Source of the DNA: Candidatus Kapaibacterium sp.
Lineage (GTDB): Bacteria > Bacteroidota > Ignavibacteria > Kapaibacteriales > UBA4661
DNA length: 41,017 bases
NCBI GenBank assembly: GCA_004292595.1
Contig: RDXM01000103.1
Span: 1-41,017, forward strand
Direction of reading: 5' to 3'
Shown: positions 1-9,279 of the stretch, in pieces
How the letters are laid out: every line of letters begins with the position of its first letter
How positions within the stretch are numbered: the first letter of the stretch is position 1
Position numbers and translations under genes: made by a program
Notes under the pieces: model-generated
What the model saw: the letters and a program-made list of their open reading frames with translations, nothing else
Told to the model about the DNA's origin: nothing
The model's database searches: none

Positions 1-436
1 TTGGCATCAGATTGTTACCGAAATGTTTATTGTCGCCTACAATCTTTCGTGCAGTAAGAAATAGATTTTATCATGTAGACTTGAACCACTACCAAAAACG
101 TTTGGTGCTTTAGATGTAGTCCACCTCAAAGGTGGACTACATCTCATTTCCTTCACTTTTTGATATGCAATTTTTACCCGTTTTTAGTATATTTTCAGGT
201 AAGTCGTTCGACACAGAATGTTGCAGTGGGTGAGTCTTGGTTATCTGGCAACTGTGGCACAATTCTTGCATTTTCAACAATGAGCATTCCGTCCAGAACA
301 GACCTCCACCATCAGAACAAGATGCACAATATCGTGGAATGATGCATCAGCGAAGGCTTTGGCAGAATGTATGCAATACAAAAGTGTGATACACACCCTT
401 GCTCAATATTTTGCTCATACTCTTGCTTTTCTCGTT
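1..436. other. Upstream region of the IPT/TIG protein; no gene supported
   Basis: No convincing coding region is seen here. Short frames run in from the left edge and stop within the first 65 bases, so the 3' end of a gene cut by the window cannot be excluded, but nothing in them is recognisable. The only structured part is the MITE-like repeat at 89-190 (listed separately). The remaining 191-436 presumably carries the promoter of the surface protein starting at 437, but I see no clear -35/-10 pair or ribosome binding site. Confidence 0.5.
89..190 (+). repeat. MITE-like palindromic repeat, copy 1
   Basis: The core is a perfect 15-bp hairpin, AGATGTAGTCCACCT at 112-126 and its reverse complement at 130-144, with a CAA loop. 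A conserved tail follows (145-190) that includes GATATGCAATTTTTAC. The ends form an imperfect terminal inverted repeat: CTACCAAAAACG at 89-100 against CGTTTTTAGTAT at 179-190 (10 of 12 match). A second copy lies at 20762-20869 in the opposite orientation and matches over nearly its whole length. No open frame is inside, so if mobile it would be non-autonomous. The last bases TA could be a TA target duplication as in IS630/Tc1-type MITEs, which is inference. Confidence 0.75.
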
Positions 437-2665
437 ATGAAACGCTCTTCAATGCTTTTTTGTGCCATTCTTTTTCTGCTCGGTGGTCTTGCTCTTACGC
501 CGCAGCAAAGCCTTGGGCAGTTTATTGCGGCTCCGCCAAACCTGAACTTCGGACGCATTATTTGCTCAAATACTGTGATTAGCACGACCGTCGTTATCCG
601 AAACACAGGCGCGAACACTCTTGTTCTCTCTGGTGCTGCCATCAGCCCGCCGAACAGCGATTTTGTTCTTGTTGCGCCGACCAACGTTTCTGCCTTTGCG
701 CCGCTCTTTATTCCCGCGAACTCAACACAAGGAATCATCATTGCCTACAACCCGCTCCGCATCGGGGCGCAGAATGCCGCATTGATACTTGCTTCCAACG
801 CGCTCAATACCACAACAGGAATTGTCTCGCTCCCAATTTCTTCCCAGCGCGATTCCACTGGCTTCCAGCTCTCCAGCACGAATATTGTCTGGAATAATGC
901 TGCTGCAAATGCCGCAACCACAACCACATTGACACTCACCAACACAGGTTCTGTACCGTTTTCGCTTCCCACACCGCAATTTTCTGGCGCGTTTGCGCTC
1001 GATGCCATGCAGCCACCGACTGTCGCGCCTGGGGCAAGTGCCACTCTCACCTTTCGTTTTTTTGGTGCGCCCGCCGGCACAACAACAGCCACCGTGTTTA
1101 ATTTCAACGATGACTGCGCTAGAACCACACAAGTACAAGCCTTTGCTGCCGTCCAGCAAGCTCCCTCTGTAACGGGCTTTGCGCCGAGTATCGGAACGAT
1201 TGGAACACAAGTAACCATCGTGGGTGCAAATCTTGCCAACGCAACGGCAGTGTTTTTTGGTGGTGTGCAGGCGCAAGCCTTCCGCGTGGATTCGCCAACG
1301 CAAATCACCGCAACGCTTGGGCAAGGTGCATCGGGAGCAGTATTTGTCAGTGTTGGCGGTAATGTTGCCATTTCGGCGCAGCAATTTCGCTTTATTCCGC
1401 CGCCGTCGTTGCTTTTTTTTACGCCCAACACTGGCGGCACAGGAACGCCCGTAACGCTTATTGGGACAAATTTTGAAAATGTAACGCAAGTGCGCTTCGG
1501 CAATACGCCTGCTCGGAGCTTCACGATTGATTCTCCCACGCAAATCACCGCCTTTGTGGGAAGTGGTAATAGCAGCGAAATAGGAGCAATTACCGTCGCA
1601 ACGCAACTGAGCGCAACGACATCAACACAGCAATTTACCTACATTCCACCGCCAGAAATTCTCTTTCTTACGCCCCAATCTGGTGCGGCGGGAACAGTCG
1701 TAACGATTGTAGGAAATAATCTTGCAAATACCCGTTCCGTGCGTTTCGGCGGGGTGGCAGCGCAATCATTTGTGCAAATAAGCCCAACGCAACTGCAAGC
1801 AACTCTTGGTGCCGACGGCGCGACGGGGCTTGTTTCTGTGCAAACGCCCGGCGGTTCGACCACCTCCACACAAATCTTTACCTTCACTGCACCGCCCACG
1901 ATTAATTTCGTTTCCCCGACAATCGGCGCACAAGGAACGATTATCAATATCATCGGCAATAATTTTACAAATGTGAGCGGAGTGAGCTTTGGCGGGGTTC
2001 CAGCGCAGATGTTTACCGTCAGCAGCCCGACGCAGATTATCGCAACGCTTGGGCAGGGCGCAAGCGGCAATATCACCGTGAATACAGCAAGCGGCTCTAC
2101 GACTGCCTCCACGCAATTTACGTTTGCTGCCACACCAACGATTACTTTTTTTTCGCCCACGAGCGGCATAGCAGGAACACTCGTTAATATCTTTGGTTCA
2201 TCGTTTAATAACGTTGTAGGCGTGAATTTTGGTGGTATTCCAGCACGCACCTTTACCGTGCTTTCGCCAACACAAATTACGGCAATCGTTAGTAATCAGG
2301 GCGCAACGGGTAACATAGCAGTTATCACACAAAGTGGTGCTGGTTTTTCAGCAAATCAGTTCATGTTTCCCGTAATCAATAGTGTACAAAACTCTAGCAA
2401 CGACACGGGATTGAAGCTATATTGCACACCAAATCCTAGCGCGGACGAAACAACGCTCCATTACACCATTCCCGAAGCAGCATCCGTGCGAATTGAAGTG
2501 CTTACATTGCTGGGAGAGCGCATCATTGCTCTGCAAGAAGGCACAAAAGCTGCTGGAGCGCATTCTCTCTCATTCTCTACGCAGGCAGTAGCGCAAGGCG
2601 TGTATCTGTGCCGTATCTCTGCTGGAAGCCGCATGAACACAGCGTTGTTGCGCATTCTTCGATAA
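437..2665 (+). CDS. Secreted surface protein with five IPT/TIG repeats and a T9SS type A sorting domain
   Basis: A 742-residue protein. I start it at the ATG at 437 because it gives a clean signal peptide (MKRSSMLFCAILFLLGG, cleavage near LGQ); the open frame extends upstream without one. An N-terminal Ig-like region of the choice-of-anchor/ASPM type (conserved FG..., TNTGSVPF) is followed by five IPT/TIG Ig-fold repeats of about 80 residues, each opening P-x-I-x-F-x-x-P-x-x-G and holding a V.FGG..A....S.TQI.A motif. Their DNA starts are 1163, 1403, 1652, 1895 and 2135. The last ~80 residues (CTPNPSADETTLHYTIP ... GVYLCRI ... LLRILR) match T9SS type A C-terminal sorting domains, so export across the outer membrane and surface attachment or release is expected. 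It converges on the GWxTD gene with an 11-bp gap. The ligand or adhesive role is unknown. Confidence 0.85.
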   Translation: MKRSSMLFCAILFLLGGLALTPQQSLGQFIAAPPNLNFGRIICSNTVISTTVVIRNTGANTLVLSGAAISPPNSDFVLVAPTNVSAFAPLFIPANSTQGIIIAYNPLRIGAQNAALILASNALNTTTGIVSLPISSQRDSTGFQLSSTNIVWNNAAANAATTTTLTLTNTGSVPFSLPTPQFSGAFALDAMQPPTVAPGASATLTFRFFGAPAGTTTATVFNFNDDCARTTQVQAFAAVQQAPSVTGFAPSIGTIGTQVTIVGANLANATAVFFGGVQAQAFRVDSPTQITATLGQGASGAVFVSVGGNVAISAQQFRFIPPPSLLFFTPNTGGTGTPVTLIGTNFENVTQVRFGNTPARSFTIDSPTQITAFVGSGNSSEIGAITVATQLSATTSTQQFTYIPPPEILFLTPQSGAAGTVVTIVGNNLANTRSVRFGGVAAQSFVQISPTQLQATLGADGATGLVSVQTPGGSTTSTQIFTFTAPPTINFVSPTIGAQGTIINIIGNNFTNVSGVSFGGVPAQMFTVSSPTQIIATLGQGASGNITVNTASGSTTASTQFTFAATPTITFFSPTSGIAGTLVNIFGSSFNNVVGVNFGGIPARTFTVLSPTQITAIVSNQGATGNIAVITQSGAGFSANQFMFPVINSVQNSSNDTGLKLYCTPNPSADETTLHYTIPEAASVRIEVLTLLGERIIALQEGTKAAGAHSLSFSTQAVAQGVYLCRISAGSRMNTALLRILR
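1163..2374 (+). repeat. Five tandem IPT/TIG-encoding repeats inside the surface-protein gene
   Basis: Five in-frame units of 240, 249, 243, 240 and about 240 bp start at 1163, 1403, 1652, 1895 and 2135. The protein units align well (ATLGQGASG occurs in units 1 and 4, SPTQI in units 1, 2, 4 and 5), while the DNA has diverged, so the array is old but could still recombine. Confidence 0.8.
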
Positions 2666-2676
2666 GAAGTTGCCAT

Positions 2677-4074
2677 TTACCGCCGATAGCGATATTTTTC
2701 AAACGGCATTCCCGACGACAAACGAAAATCCGAGCCAAAGCCTGTAAAATCAACAAAGACGAACTCCCGCGCAAAGGTCGGATAGACCCACGACCAGAGA
2801 ATACGCCCATCGCGGCGGACATCGCGGGTGTATTGAGGTTGTCCAAAAATAGTGTAAATCATGCCCATATCCGATGCCCAGCCTTCGCCTGCGCCCATGG
2901 TGCGAAAATTCCTATTTGCATAGTCAATACGCTGGTAGTATTCCTCAAACGCCTCATTGCGCAAGGTTTTCGGCGTGGGGTCGAGGCGTTGCCAATACTC
3001 GTAGAAGCGTTTTTGTTTTTCTTCTTCGTTTGTTCCGTTTTGAATCGTTGTTATCTCGCCCGCCTGTGCGACGTAGCGCATTTGCCGCACTGCACGGTTG
3101 AGTTCCTCGCCTTTGAGCATCGTCAGCCAGCCTAAGCCTTTCCATTCCAAACGAATTGTCCGTGCAGAGGCAGCAATCACGTCGCGGTCTTGGAATTTCT
3201 GCGTGGTGTCGTTTGCCCGCAAGGCGAGAACACGCAAAGTATAGTTCCCAAGCTGCATCTGGGGCGGGAGCTTGATGCCGAGATAATGTTGGTCGCGTGG
3301 CGCGGCAACGTTATAGCGTGTGCGGCGACTCATGGTGAGGCGATTATTTTTTTCATCCAGCACTTCGCAGACAAAATCGGCGGAATCCAAGCCCGGACCA
3401 AAAGCATTATAGGTTTCAAAGAACACATAGAAGCCATCCTGCGTGAGGGGCGATACGTCGTCGCTCAGGTACGGCGTGATACCGAAGCGGTCTCCATTTG
3501 GCGTAATCGCGCTCGCAAGCATGACGCTACTCATCGCAAATTGCATTGCATCTACCTGAAGAGCCTTGAAACTACGCTGCATAGAGACGGTGCGTTTGCT
3601 CAAAATATCTTCCACTTCAGCAATGACGGTGTACGAGCCGGGCGCAATCATAAATGATGTTTGCATATTGTCAAAGGCTGCCGTTGCGCCCAGCGTAGCT
3701 TCTATGCGGTCTTCTTTCAAGGGGCGTTCTTTGCGAATTGTTTGTAAGTCCTTGCCTGTTGTCGCATCTTTAAGCGTAATGGTCAAGTAATAATCGCCTA
3801 AATACACACCGTCTTTTTTCATGAAACTGAGCGTGGTGTAGGGAACAACGGTAAAAATGTCCACACGCTGCGTAGAATCTCGGTCGCCTTTAAAGAAAAG
3901 CACATCCATAAAAAACGCCTTTGCGGGGCTTTGCTGTGGAATCGGCGACGGCGCATTTTGGAAAACCGTACTCGGGCTGTTTTGTGCGCGAAGCAGCGTA
4001 CTCGGCAAGGCAAGCACTAGAGCGCATAGCCCAAACACAAGTAATGGTGAGCTTTTCAAAGGATATTGTTTCAT
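2677..4074 (-). CDS. GWxTD domain-containing secreted protein
   Basis: A 465-residue protein starting at the ATG whose complement is at 4072-4074. The open frame runs nine codons further to a TTG, but the ATG gives a normal signal peptide (MKQYPLKSSPLLVFGLCALVLALP..., cleavage near LRAQ). The C-terminal part contains GEGWASDMGMIYTIFGQP followed by YTRDVRRDGRILWSWVYP, which is the GWxTD domain seen in Bacteroidota and relatives. Here the usual Thr of GWxTD is Ser (GWASD). The middle consists of beta-rich segments. The family is exported and uncharacterised, and commonly found in genomes with T9SS. No Shine-Dalgarno sequence is seen. It follows the enoyl-CoA hydratase gene on the same strand, separated by a 15-bp direct repeat. 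Confidence 0.8.
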   Translation of the reverse strand: MKQYPLKSSPLLVFGLCALVLALPSTLLRAQNSPSTVFQNAPSPIPQQSPAKAFFMDVLFFKGDRDSTQRVDIFTVVPYTTLSFMKKDGVYLGDYYLTITLKDATTGKDLQTIRKERPLKEDRIEATLGATAAFDNMQTSFMIAPGSYTVIAEVEDILSKRTVSMQRSFKALQVDAMQFAMSSVMLASAITPNGDRFGITPYLSDDVSPLTQDGFYVFFETYNAFGPGLDSADFVCEVLDEKNNRLTMSRRTRYNVAAPRDQHYLGIKLPPQMQLGNYTLRVLALRANDTTQKFQDRDVIAASARTIRLEWKGLGWLTMLKGEELNRAVRQMRYVAQAGEITTIQNGTNEEEKQKRFYEYWQRLDPTPKTLRNEAFEEYYQRIDYANRNFRTMGAGEGWASDMGMIYTIFGQPQYTRDVRRDGRILWSWVYPTFAREFVFVDFTGFGSDFRLSSGMPFEKYRYRR

Positions 4075-4091
4075 GAAAAGAATAAAATAAT

Positions 4092-4136
4092 TGCTGGTCA
4101 AGCAGACGTTGATTCAGCAGATGCTGGTCAAGCAGA
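4092..4136. repeat. 15-bp direct repeat with 30-bp period
   Basis: TGCTGGTCAAGCAGA occurs at 4092-4106 and again at 4122-4136, with a related AGCAGA in between. It occupies the gap between the hydratase stop (4147) and the GWxTD start (4074), in the leader of the GWxTD gene. It could be an operator pair or a replication-slippage product. Confidence 0.6.
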
Positions 4137-4146
4137 GCGAACGTCC

Positions 4147-4941
4147 TTACTTTCCAACAAAGACAGGTGCTTGTTTGGTCGCAAATGCCATCAAACCAAT
4201 CGCGCAATCTTGGCTGTTTCCAGCGATTTCCTGCATATCGGCTTCCAAGTCCAGTATCTCATCAAGCGTGGAATGAAGCGACTTGTGGAGCATTTGCTTT
4301 GCCAAACCGAGTGTTTTTGTTGGTGCCGCAGCAAGGCGCAGAGCGAGTTCCTGTACGGTTTGCTGGTAGTTTTCCGCCGAAGCAATGCGGTTCACTAAGC
4401 CCATTTTTAGCGCAGTTTCAGCATTCATGGGTTCATTCAGCGCGATAAATTCAAACGCTTCGGGATAATTCATCATCCGAGAAAAGAAATATGTGCCGCC
4501 GGAATCTGGCACAAGTGCAATCCCCGTAAAGCCTTCTACTAAGCGGGCTTCCGCGTGCATTACGCGCATATCAGTTGCCAGTGCGATAGCAAGCCCAGCT
4601 CCGGCAGCTACGCCATTGATTGCGCCAAGAATCGGTTTCGGAAGGTCGCGCATGGCGCGGATGAGTGGATTATAGCCTGTTTGCACCATCGTCTTAAAAT
4701 CTATTTTGCCACCTTTGCTCATTTCCATTGCTTCTTTCAAATCCTGTCCTGCCGAAAAGGCTTTGCCAGAGCCACCCGTTAGCACAACACAGCGCACAGC
4801 ATCATCGGCGGCGGCGGCGTTCAGTGCTGCAAGGAGTTCTGTTTTGAGTTGTCCATTGAAAGCGTTATAGACGGCGGGGCGGTTCAGCGTGAGCGTGGCT
4901 ACGCCCTTTTCGAGCGAGTAAGTAAGTGTTTCGTAGTTCAT
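4147..4941 (-). CDS. Enoyl-CoA hydratase/isomerase family protein (PaaG-like)
   Basis: A 264-residue crotonase-fold protein. The ATG at 4939-4941 (complement) is preferred over a 23-residue upstream extension of unrelated composition. Oxyanion-hole segments are AFSAGQDL (61-68) and NGVAAGAGL (109-117). The second catalytic loop reads VPDSGGTYF (144-152): in hydratases this position is usually EPGxGGT with a catalytic Glu, whereas an Asp before SGG/CGG is typical of PaaG-type isomerases (2-(1,2-epoxy-1,2-dihydrophenyl)acetyl-CoA isomerase). It probably works on acyl-CoA esters in fatty-acid or aromatic catabolism. No other beta-oxidation or paa genes are next to it, so the substrate is not fixed by context. 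Confidence 0.85.
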   Translation of the reverse strand: MNYETLTYSLEKGVATLTLNRPAVYNAFNGQLKTELLAALNAAAADDAVRCVVLTGGSGKAFSAGQDLKEAMEMSKGGKIDFKTMVQTGYNPLIRAMRDLPKPILGAINGVAAGAGLAIALATDMRVMHAEARLVEGFTGIALVPDSGGTYFFSRMMNYPEAFEFIALNEPMNAETALKMGLVNRIASAENYQQTVQELALRLAAAPTKTLGLAKQMLHKSLHSTLDEILDLEADMQEIAGNSQDCAIGLMAFATKQAPVFVGK

Positions 4942-5094
4942 GGAAAAAGCAAAGAAAGTGTGATGGAAAGGCGTTGTTTGTGAGATTGTGATGTGTTGTG
5001 TGTATTTCACATCCTGAGTGCTGTTGAGAACGTTGCACCAAAATAACTGACGTTTTTCACGGAAAGTTGTTGCGATGCGGAGACGTGAAATTAC

Positions 5095-6324
5095 CTAAAA
5101 TTGAATTGAACCAAGTTTGAAGGGAAAAATAAAATAAAAACGCGGCGGTCCAAGCGGTTTTCCATCAGGTGCGAAGCTAAATTCCAGTGCTGGCGAAGGA
5201 AATTTGAGAAGATTCAAATACTGCCGAAACCAATTCCACACCGGTCCGCCCGAGGGCAAGAGCTTTTCCATATCGTAGTCCAGCGCAATGATATAGCGGC
5301 GCGACGCATCTGCCCATTCTAAATTTCGTGCGGCATAGCCAACACTAAGATTGAGCCACGAGGGCCAAAAAGGCTTTGCTTCTTCCCAGAGCATTCCGTG
5401 AATGTTGAACGAGAACCACCACGTCCACGCACTGTAATCATCAATTGGGTTGCTAGAGCCTTTGCGCGTTTTTTCGTCCATCCATGGAGCTGGCAAATAG
5501 GTAGCTTTATAGTGGATATTGGAGAAAAATGGAACAAAGTGCTGCAAAATGTGCAAGACCGAACCTGCTGTATTTGCATAGACATCCGTCGGTGAGAAGC
5601 CCCAATTTTTGCCGAATCCGTCCTGCACTTCCACGAAAAACTGATAGCCTGCACCAATCAATCCACCACTGACCACTGCTAAGTCGTGGCTAAAACCAGA
5701 AGTAAGCAGCGCGTCGGTCGCAAATTTCGACATCGTATATGCTGCGAACATATGCCCGCCTTTGTCTGCGCCGTATTCGAGGTCGCCATCTTCAATAATC
5801 CGAAACGTGGTGCGGTCTGACCAAAAAGCATTGTATTGATAAATCTGCAACCCACCTAAAATCGCCGTAAAGCCGCCCCCGACGAGCGCAGTTTTGAGCG
5901 GGTCGAGCTGCGTATAATTCCGCACGGGCGAGCCATCAAGCGTGAAACGAGGAGGTCGTTGCGGGAGCGCAATGCTATCGAGCGCAGTTCTATTGAGCGG
6001 AATGCTATCGCTGGAAGTCCGTGCGCTATCCTTTGGAGCGTGGGTGCTATCAGCAAACTCACGTTGTGGTGCGCAGATGAATACCGGGGCAGAGCATTCT
6101 TCGACAACAGCCTCCACAGCCGCTGTATTGCTTCTATCAGACAGATTATTTGTAGCCGAAGAGACATCCACACCCGCCACAGGATGCAATTCTACAAGCA
6201 TGGTATCCTGCTGAAGCGGTACAGATGAAGTATTTTGGCAAGCACGTAATGGCGGGCTTTGTAGAAAAATACTGTGCAGCAATGCCACAAACAATACCGT
6301 CAAGAAATGGCAGGAAGAGCGCAT
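5095..6324 (-). CDS. DUF2279 family envelope protein
   Basis: A 409-residue protein starting at the ATG at 6322-6324 (complement), which begins a hydrophobic export signal (RSSCHFLTVLFVALLHSIFL). Residues ~30-130 are Ser/Thr/Ala-rich and probably disordered. From ~140 the sequence matches DUF2279 (YfiM-like predicted periplasmic protein): DKGGHMFAAYTMSKF (188-201), SGGLIGAGYQFFVEVQDG (219-236) and GFSPTDVYANTAGS (242-255), with conserved His and Asp/Glu. The C-terminus ends in phenylalanine (GSIQF), as outer-membrane beta-structured proteins often do. Function is unknown. It lies downstream of the lytic transglycosylase on the same strand, with a palindrome between them. Confidence 0.7.
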   Translation of the reverse strand: MRSSCHFLTVLFVALLHSIFLQSPPLRACQNTSSVPLQQDTMLVELHPVAGVDVSSATNNLSDRSNTAAVEAVVEECSAPVFICAPQREFADSTHAPKDSARTSSDSIPLNRTALDSIALPQRPPRFTLDGSPVRNYTQLDPLKTALVGGGFTAILGGLQIYQYNAFWSDRTTFRIIEDGDLEYGADKGGHMFAAYTMSKFATDALLTSGFSHDLAVVSGGLIGAGYQFFVEVQDGFGKNWGFSPTDVYANTAGSVLHILQHFVPFFSNIHYKATYLPAPWMDEKTRKGSSNPIDDYSAWTWWFSFNIHGMLWEEAKPFWPSWLNLSVGYAARNLEWADASRRYIIALDYDMEKLLPSGGPVWNWFRQYLNLLKFPSPALEFSFAPDGKPLGPPRFYFIFPFKLGSIQF

Positions 6325-6367
6325 ATTTTCAGGGGTTTGAAGATTGAGAGGAAGTCTTGTATCAAGT

Positions 6368-6391
6368 ACCACCCGCTAAAAAACGGGTGGT
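6368..6391. repeat. 8-bp palindrome between the DUF2279 and MltD-like genes
   Basis: ACCACCCG (6368-6375) and CGGGTGGT (6384-6391) form a GC-rich stem with an 8-nt loop. It lies between the stop of the MltD-like gene (6451) and the start of the DUF2279 gene (6324). Read on the minus strand there is no T tract after it, so it is at best a pause or processing hairpin rather than a canonical terminator. Confidence 0.5.
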
Positions 6392-6450
6392 TTTCAGAGC
6401 AAAAATATATGAAGCAAATTACTTGATGAACGCACGTCGTGATGAAAACA

Positions 6451-9129
6451 TCACTGCAAGCGAAGAATCTGCCCCAAACGTACCGTATTCGACTCTAATT
6501 CTTTGTTCAATTCCTTCAAGCGTTCTTGTTTTATGCCGAATTTGCGTGAAATAGAGAAAAGTGTATCGCCCTCACGCACCGTATATGTTTTCTGACTTGC
6601 CGCGTCTTCTTGCGAAGGCGTTTCACTGCCTTTTTCGGCGGTGCTGCTCAAAATAACTAAATCCATTCCTTTACGGATATAGTTTCCGCGTAATTGATTC
6701 CATGCCGAAAGCTCGCGTTGGGTAACATTATAGCGGTTCGCAATATCAGCAAGTGTTTCGCCTTTTTGAACTTTATAGACTATCGCTTTACCGCCAGCAG
6801 CAGCCGTTGTGGACGCTACGGAGCTTTTAGGCTCGGTTACTTTTTTGTCTCCTTCTTCTGTTGCCGAGCGTGTGGGCTTGGACTCGACAAATTCCACTGG
6901 CACGGTCAGCACTTGCCCAACGTAAATGCGTCCGTGCTTCGACATACTCGAAAATCTGCGAAGGTCATCAATCGTAACGCCGTAACTATCGGCAATTTGC
7001 GCAAGGGTCTCGCCGCGTGCTACGGTGTGCTGGACTGTGCCTTGCTTCACCGCTGGTTTTTTGTTTGCATCTTCGGGGCGAAAATTCTTATCAACGTAGA
7101 GCGTCAATTCTGCGCCTTCACTCACTTTATCAGAATTGTAGGGAATATCGTTCCAGTTGCGCAAATCCGACATCCGCACGTTGTAGCGAGCAGAAATGCT
7201 GTATAACGTCTCGTCGTCTTTCACGCTGTGCGTAATTTTCTTGCTATTTTCGGGAATCGGCGCAGGGCGATGCTGTACTTTTTCTTCCGTAGTGCTTTTT
7301 GTTTCTGCTTTTGTCTCTCCTTTCGTCTCTGACTTTGTCTCTGCTTTTGCCAGTGCTTTTTCGTCAGATTTGCTCGAAGGCTGTTCTTTACGCTTTTCCT
7401 CGTCTTTGCTGGACTGCCGCGTCGTTGAACTTGTTACCGCTTGTGTACTTGTATTTTCATCGTCGTCTTCCTCATCCTCATCGGCATCGCTCTTCGCATT
7501 GTATCTGCCATCGGTCGGAATGCGGAGCATCGTTCCGACAGAAACACGTTTTCTGCGTCCGGTAATGTCATTCGCTGCGGCAATCACCGACGATGGAACG
7601 TTGTATTTGCGAGCGATTGACCACAAAGTTTCGCTACCCGTTACCTCGTGCATTGTCCATGAATGCTTGTCGGACTGACTCATTTTATCGTAATTCGCCA
7701 CAAATGTGCTTTTTGTTCCAACAGGAATTTTGAGCTGATAATTGTCCGAGTACGGCGGCGTGGAATAGTTGATAAGCTCAGGATTGAGGTCACGGAGCGT
7801 TTCTTCGCCCACTCCTGCGGCTCTGGCTAATACTTTGAAGTCTGCTGCTTCATTCACAGGAACGGTTTCGTAATTGTAGCGTTCTTCAAATTGAATTTGC
7901 GACGACGTAAAACCATATGCTTCAGGATTCATGCACACCTTCGAGGCAGCCACATACAAAGGCACATAGTTACGGGTTTCTTTCGGGAGAAAGGGGCGAA
8001 TATCCCAATACGACGGGTTTTGAATACCAGAACGCGCTATGGCACGGCGCACACCGCCCGGACCGCAGTTGTAGGCGGCAAGTGCCAAATGCCAATCGCC
8101 AAGCTCATTGTAGAGGTCTTTCAAATAGCGCATCGCGGCACGGGTGGCTTTTTCGGGGTCGCGGCGTTCATCGCGCCAATAGTCCGCGCCCAAGCCGTAC
8201 ATTTGCCCTGTGCCTTTGATAAATTGCCACAAACCGACCGCTTTTGCCCACGACGTGGCTTGCGGGCTGAGTCCGCTCTCAATCATGGAAAGGTAGATAA
8301 TCTCTTCTGGTGCGCCTTCTTCGCGGGCAATTTTCCGCATCATGGTAAACCACTTGCCCGTACGCTCAATCCACTTCTGGAAATACCGCCGTCCGCGCAC
8401 AGCCAGAAACTCAATCGCCCAAAGAACTTCTTGATTTTCTGGCATTGCCACTTGCAGTTTCACCCCACGCATCCCCGTAAAGGTCGCTAGTGCGGAGCTT
8501 GATTCTGGTAGCTTGAGTGCCTGAAATTGCCGCGCAGAGGAATCCTTCCCACGCGGGAAATTCAAATCCTCATATGACGGCATATCGGGATTTTCGACCG
8601 ATTGGAAGAACTTATCTCGCAACACCACAATCTGCGCCTTATCGCTCAGATTATCGAGGTTGCGGATATAGTTTTCGTAGTCCTCAATGATAGACTGCAT
8701 GAGGTCCATGAAGTCTTGATTATCCTGAATTTTGGGATAATCCGAGATTTTGTTGAGTGTTTCGATAGCTTGGTCGAAGGAACGGGCTGCGCGAGCGGTG
8801 TCTGAGCGGTTTATGTACGACAATGCTCGAAGGTACTGCTGACGCGCACTTTCAAGCGTTGTCGTCACAAAGCGTTCATTAACCTGCAAACCCGGTACAA
8901 CTTGGAGCGTATCGTCCAAATCAGCAAAATCATCCTGAATACGAGGAAGGACGGTCGTTCCGTCATTTTTTTGCAAGGTTGTTGCTGCCTGAAGAGTTTC
9001 TTTATTCGTGCGCTGCTGGGCAAGAAGCGTGGAGGCACTTCGCTGCTCATTTAGCACAAGAACACACAAACTCATCACAGCGAAGAGGCGGAACAGTGCG
9101 CTTTGTGCGAGACACAAGGTCTGTTTCAT
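6451..9129 (-). CDS. MltD-like lytic murein transglycosylase with five LysM domains
   Basis: An 892-residue exported protein; the N-terminal signal ends about residue 38 (TLLAQQ). The transglycosylase SLT domain spans about 265-400, with the catalytic Glu at 284 in the SMIESGLSP motif, and AVGLWQFIKGTG (297-308) and AAYNCGPGG (351-359) as the other family signatures. A degenerate LysM-like stretch (419-470) is followed by LysM domains at about 494-538, 634-679, 700-744, 785-827 and 848-892, the last one ending the protein. A Lys/Glu/Ser/Thr-rich linker (545-630) separates LysM 1 and 2. It should cleave peptidoglycan glycan strands in the periplasm, with LysM domains holding it on the wall. 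AGAGGAGA about 5 nt before the ATG is a strong ribosome binding site. Confidence 0.92.
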   Translation of the reverse strand: MKQTLCLAQSALFRLFAVMSLCVLVLNEQRSASTLLAQQRTNKETLQAATTLQKNDGTTVLPRIQDDFADLDDTLQVVPGLQVNERFVTTTLESARQQYLRALSYINRSDTARAARSFDQAIETLNKISDYPKIQDNQDFMDLMQSIIEDYENYIRNLDNLSDKAQIVVLRDKFFQSVENPDMPSYEDLNFPRGKDSSARQFQALKLPESSSALATFTGMRGVKLQVAMPENQEVLWAIEFLAVRGRRYFQKWIERTGKWFTMMRKIAREEGAPEEIIYLSMIESGLSPQATSWAKAVGLWQFIKGTGQMYGLGADYWRDERRDPEKATRAAMRYLKDLYNELGDWHLALAAYNCGPGGVRRAIARSGIQNPSYWDIRPFLPKETRNYVPLYVAASKVCMNPEAYGFTSSQIQFEERYNYETVPVNEAADFKVLARAAGVGEETLRDLNPELINYSTPPYSDNYQLKIPVGTKSTFVANYDKMSQSDKHSWTMHEVTGSETLWSIARKYNVPSSVIAAANDITGRRKRVSVGTMLRIPTDGRYNAKSDADEDEEDDDENTSTQAVTSSTTRQSSKDEEKRKEQPSSKSDEKALAKAETKSETKGETKAETKSTTEEKVQHRPAPIPENSKKITHSVKDDETLYSISARYNVRMSDLRNWNDIPYNSDKVSEGAELTLYVDKNFRPEDANKKPAVKQGTVQHTVARGETLAQIADSYGVTIDDLRRFSSMSKHGRIYVGQVLTVPVEFVESKPTRSATEEGDKKVTEPKSSVASTTAAAGGKAIVYKVQKGETLADIANRYNVTQRELSAWNQLRGNYIRKGMDLVILSSTAEKGSETPSQEDAASQKTYTVREGDTLFSISRKFGIKQERLKELNKELESNTVRLGQILRLQ

Positions 9130-9279
9130 GCGGTCTCCTCTCTGGTTAAGGGGTTAAACATTGGAAAATTATGATGATAACTGTGAAACAATGAGAACTA
9201 CGAGCGTGGAACATTATCAGTGAAACATCATCAAAAACAAGATTCTCGCTCCGAAAAGTGTGCCAAGAATGCAGAAAAG

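Noticed and set aside
160-342. 60-codon frame upstream of the IPT/TIG gene
   Set aside because: It starts inside the MITE-like repeat and has no similarity or ribosome binding site.
722-1606. Long minus-strand open frames opposite the IPT/TIG gene
   Set aside because: They are frame shadows of a repetitive Thr/Ala/Gly-rich gene and have no recognisable domain.
5055-5090. Inverted repeat TTTCACG/CGTGAAA after the DUF2279 gene as a terminator
   Set aside because: The loop is over 20 nt and the minus strand continues with A rather than T residues.
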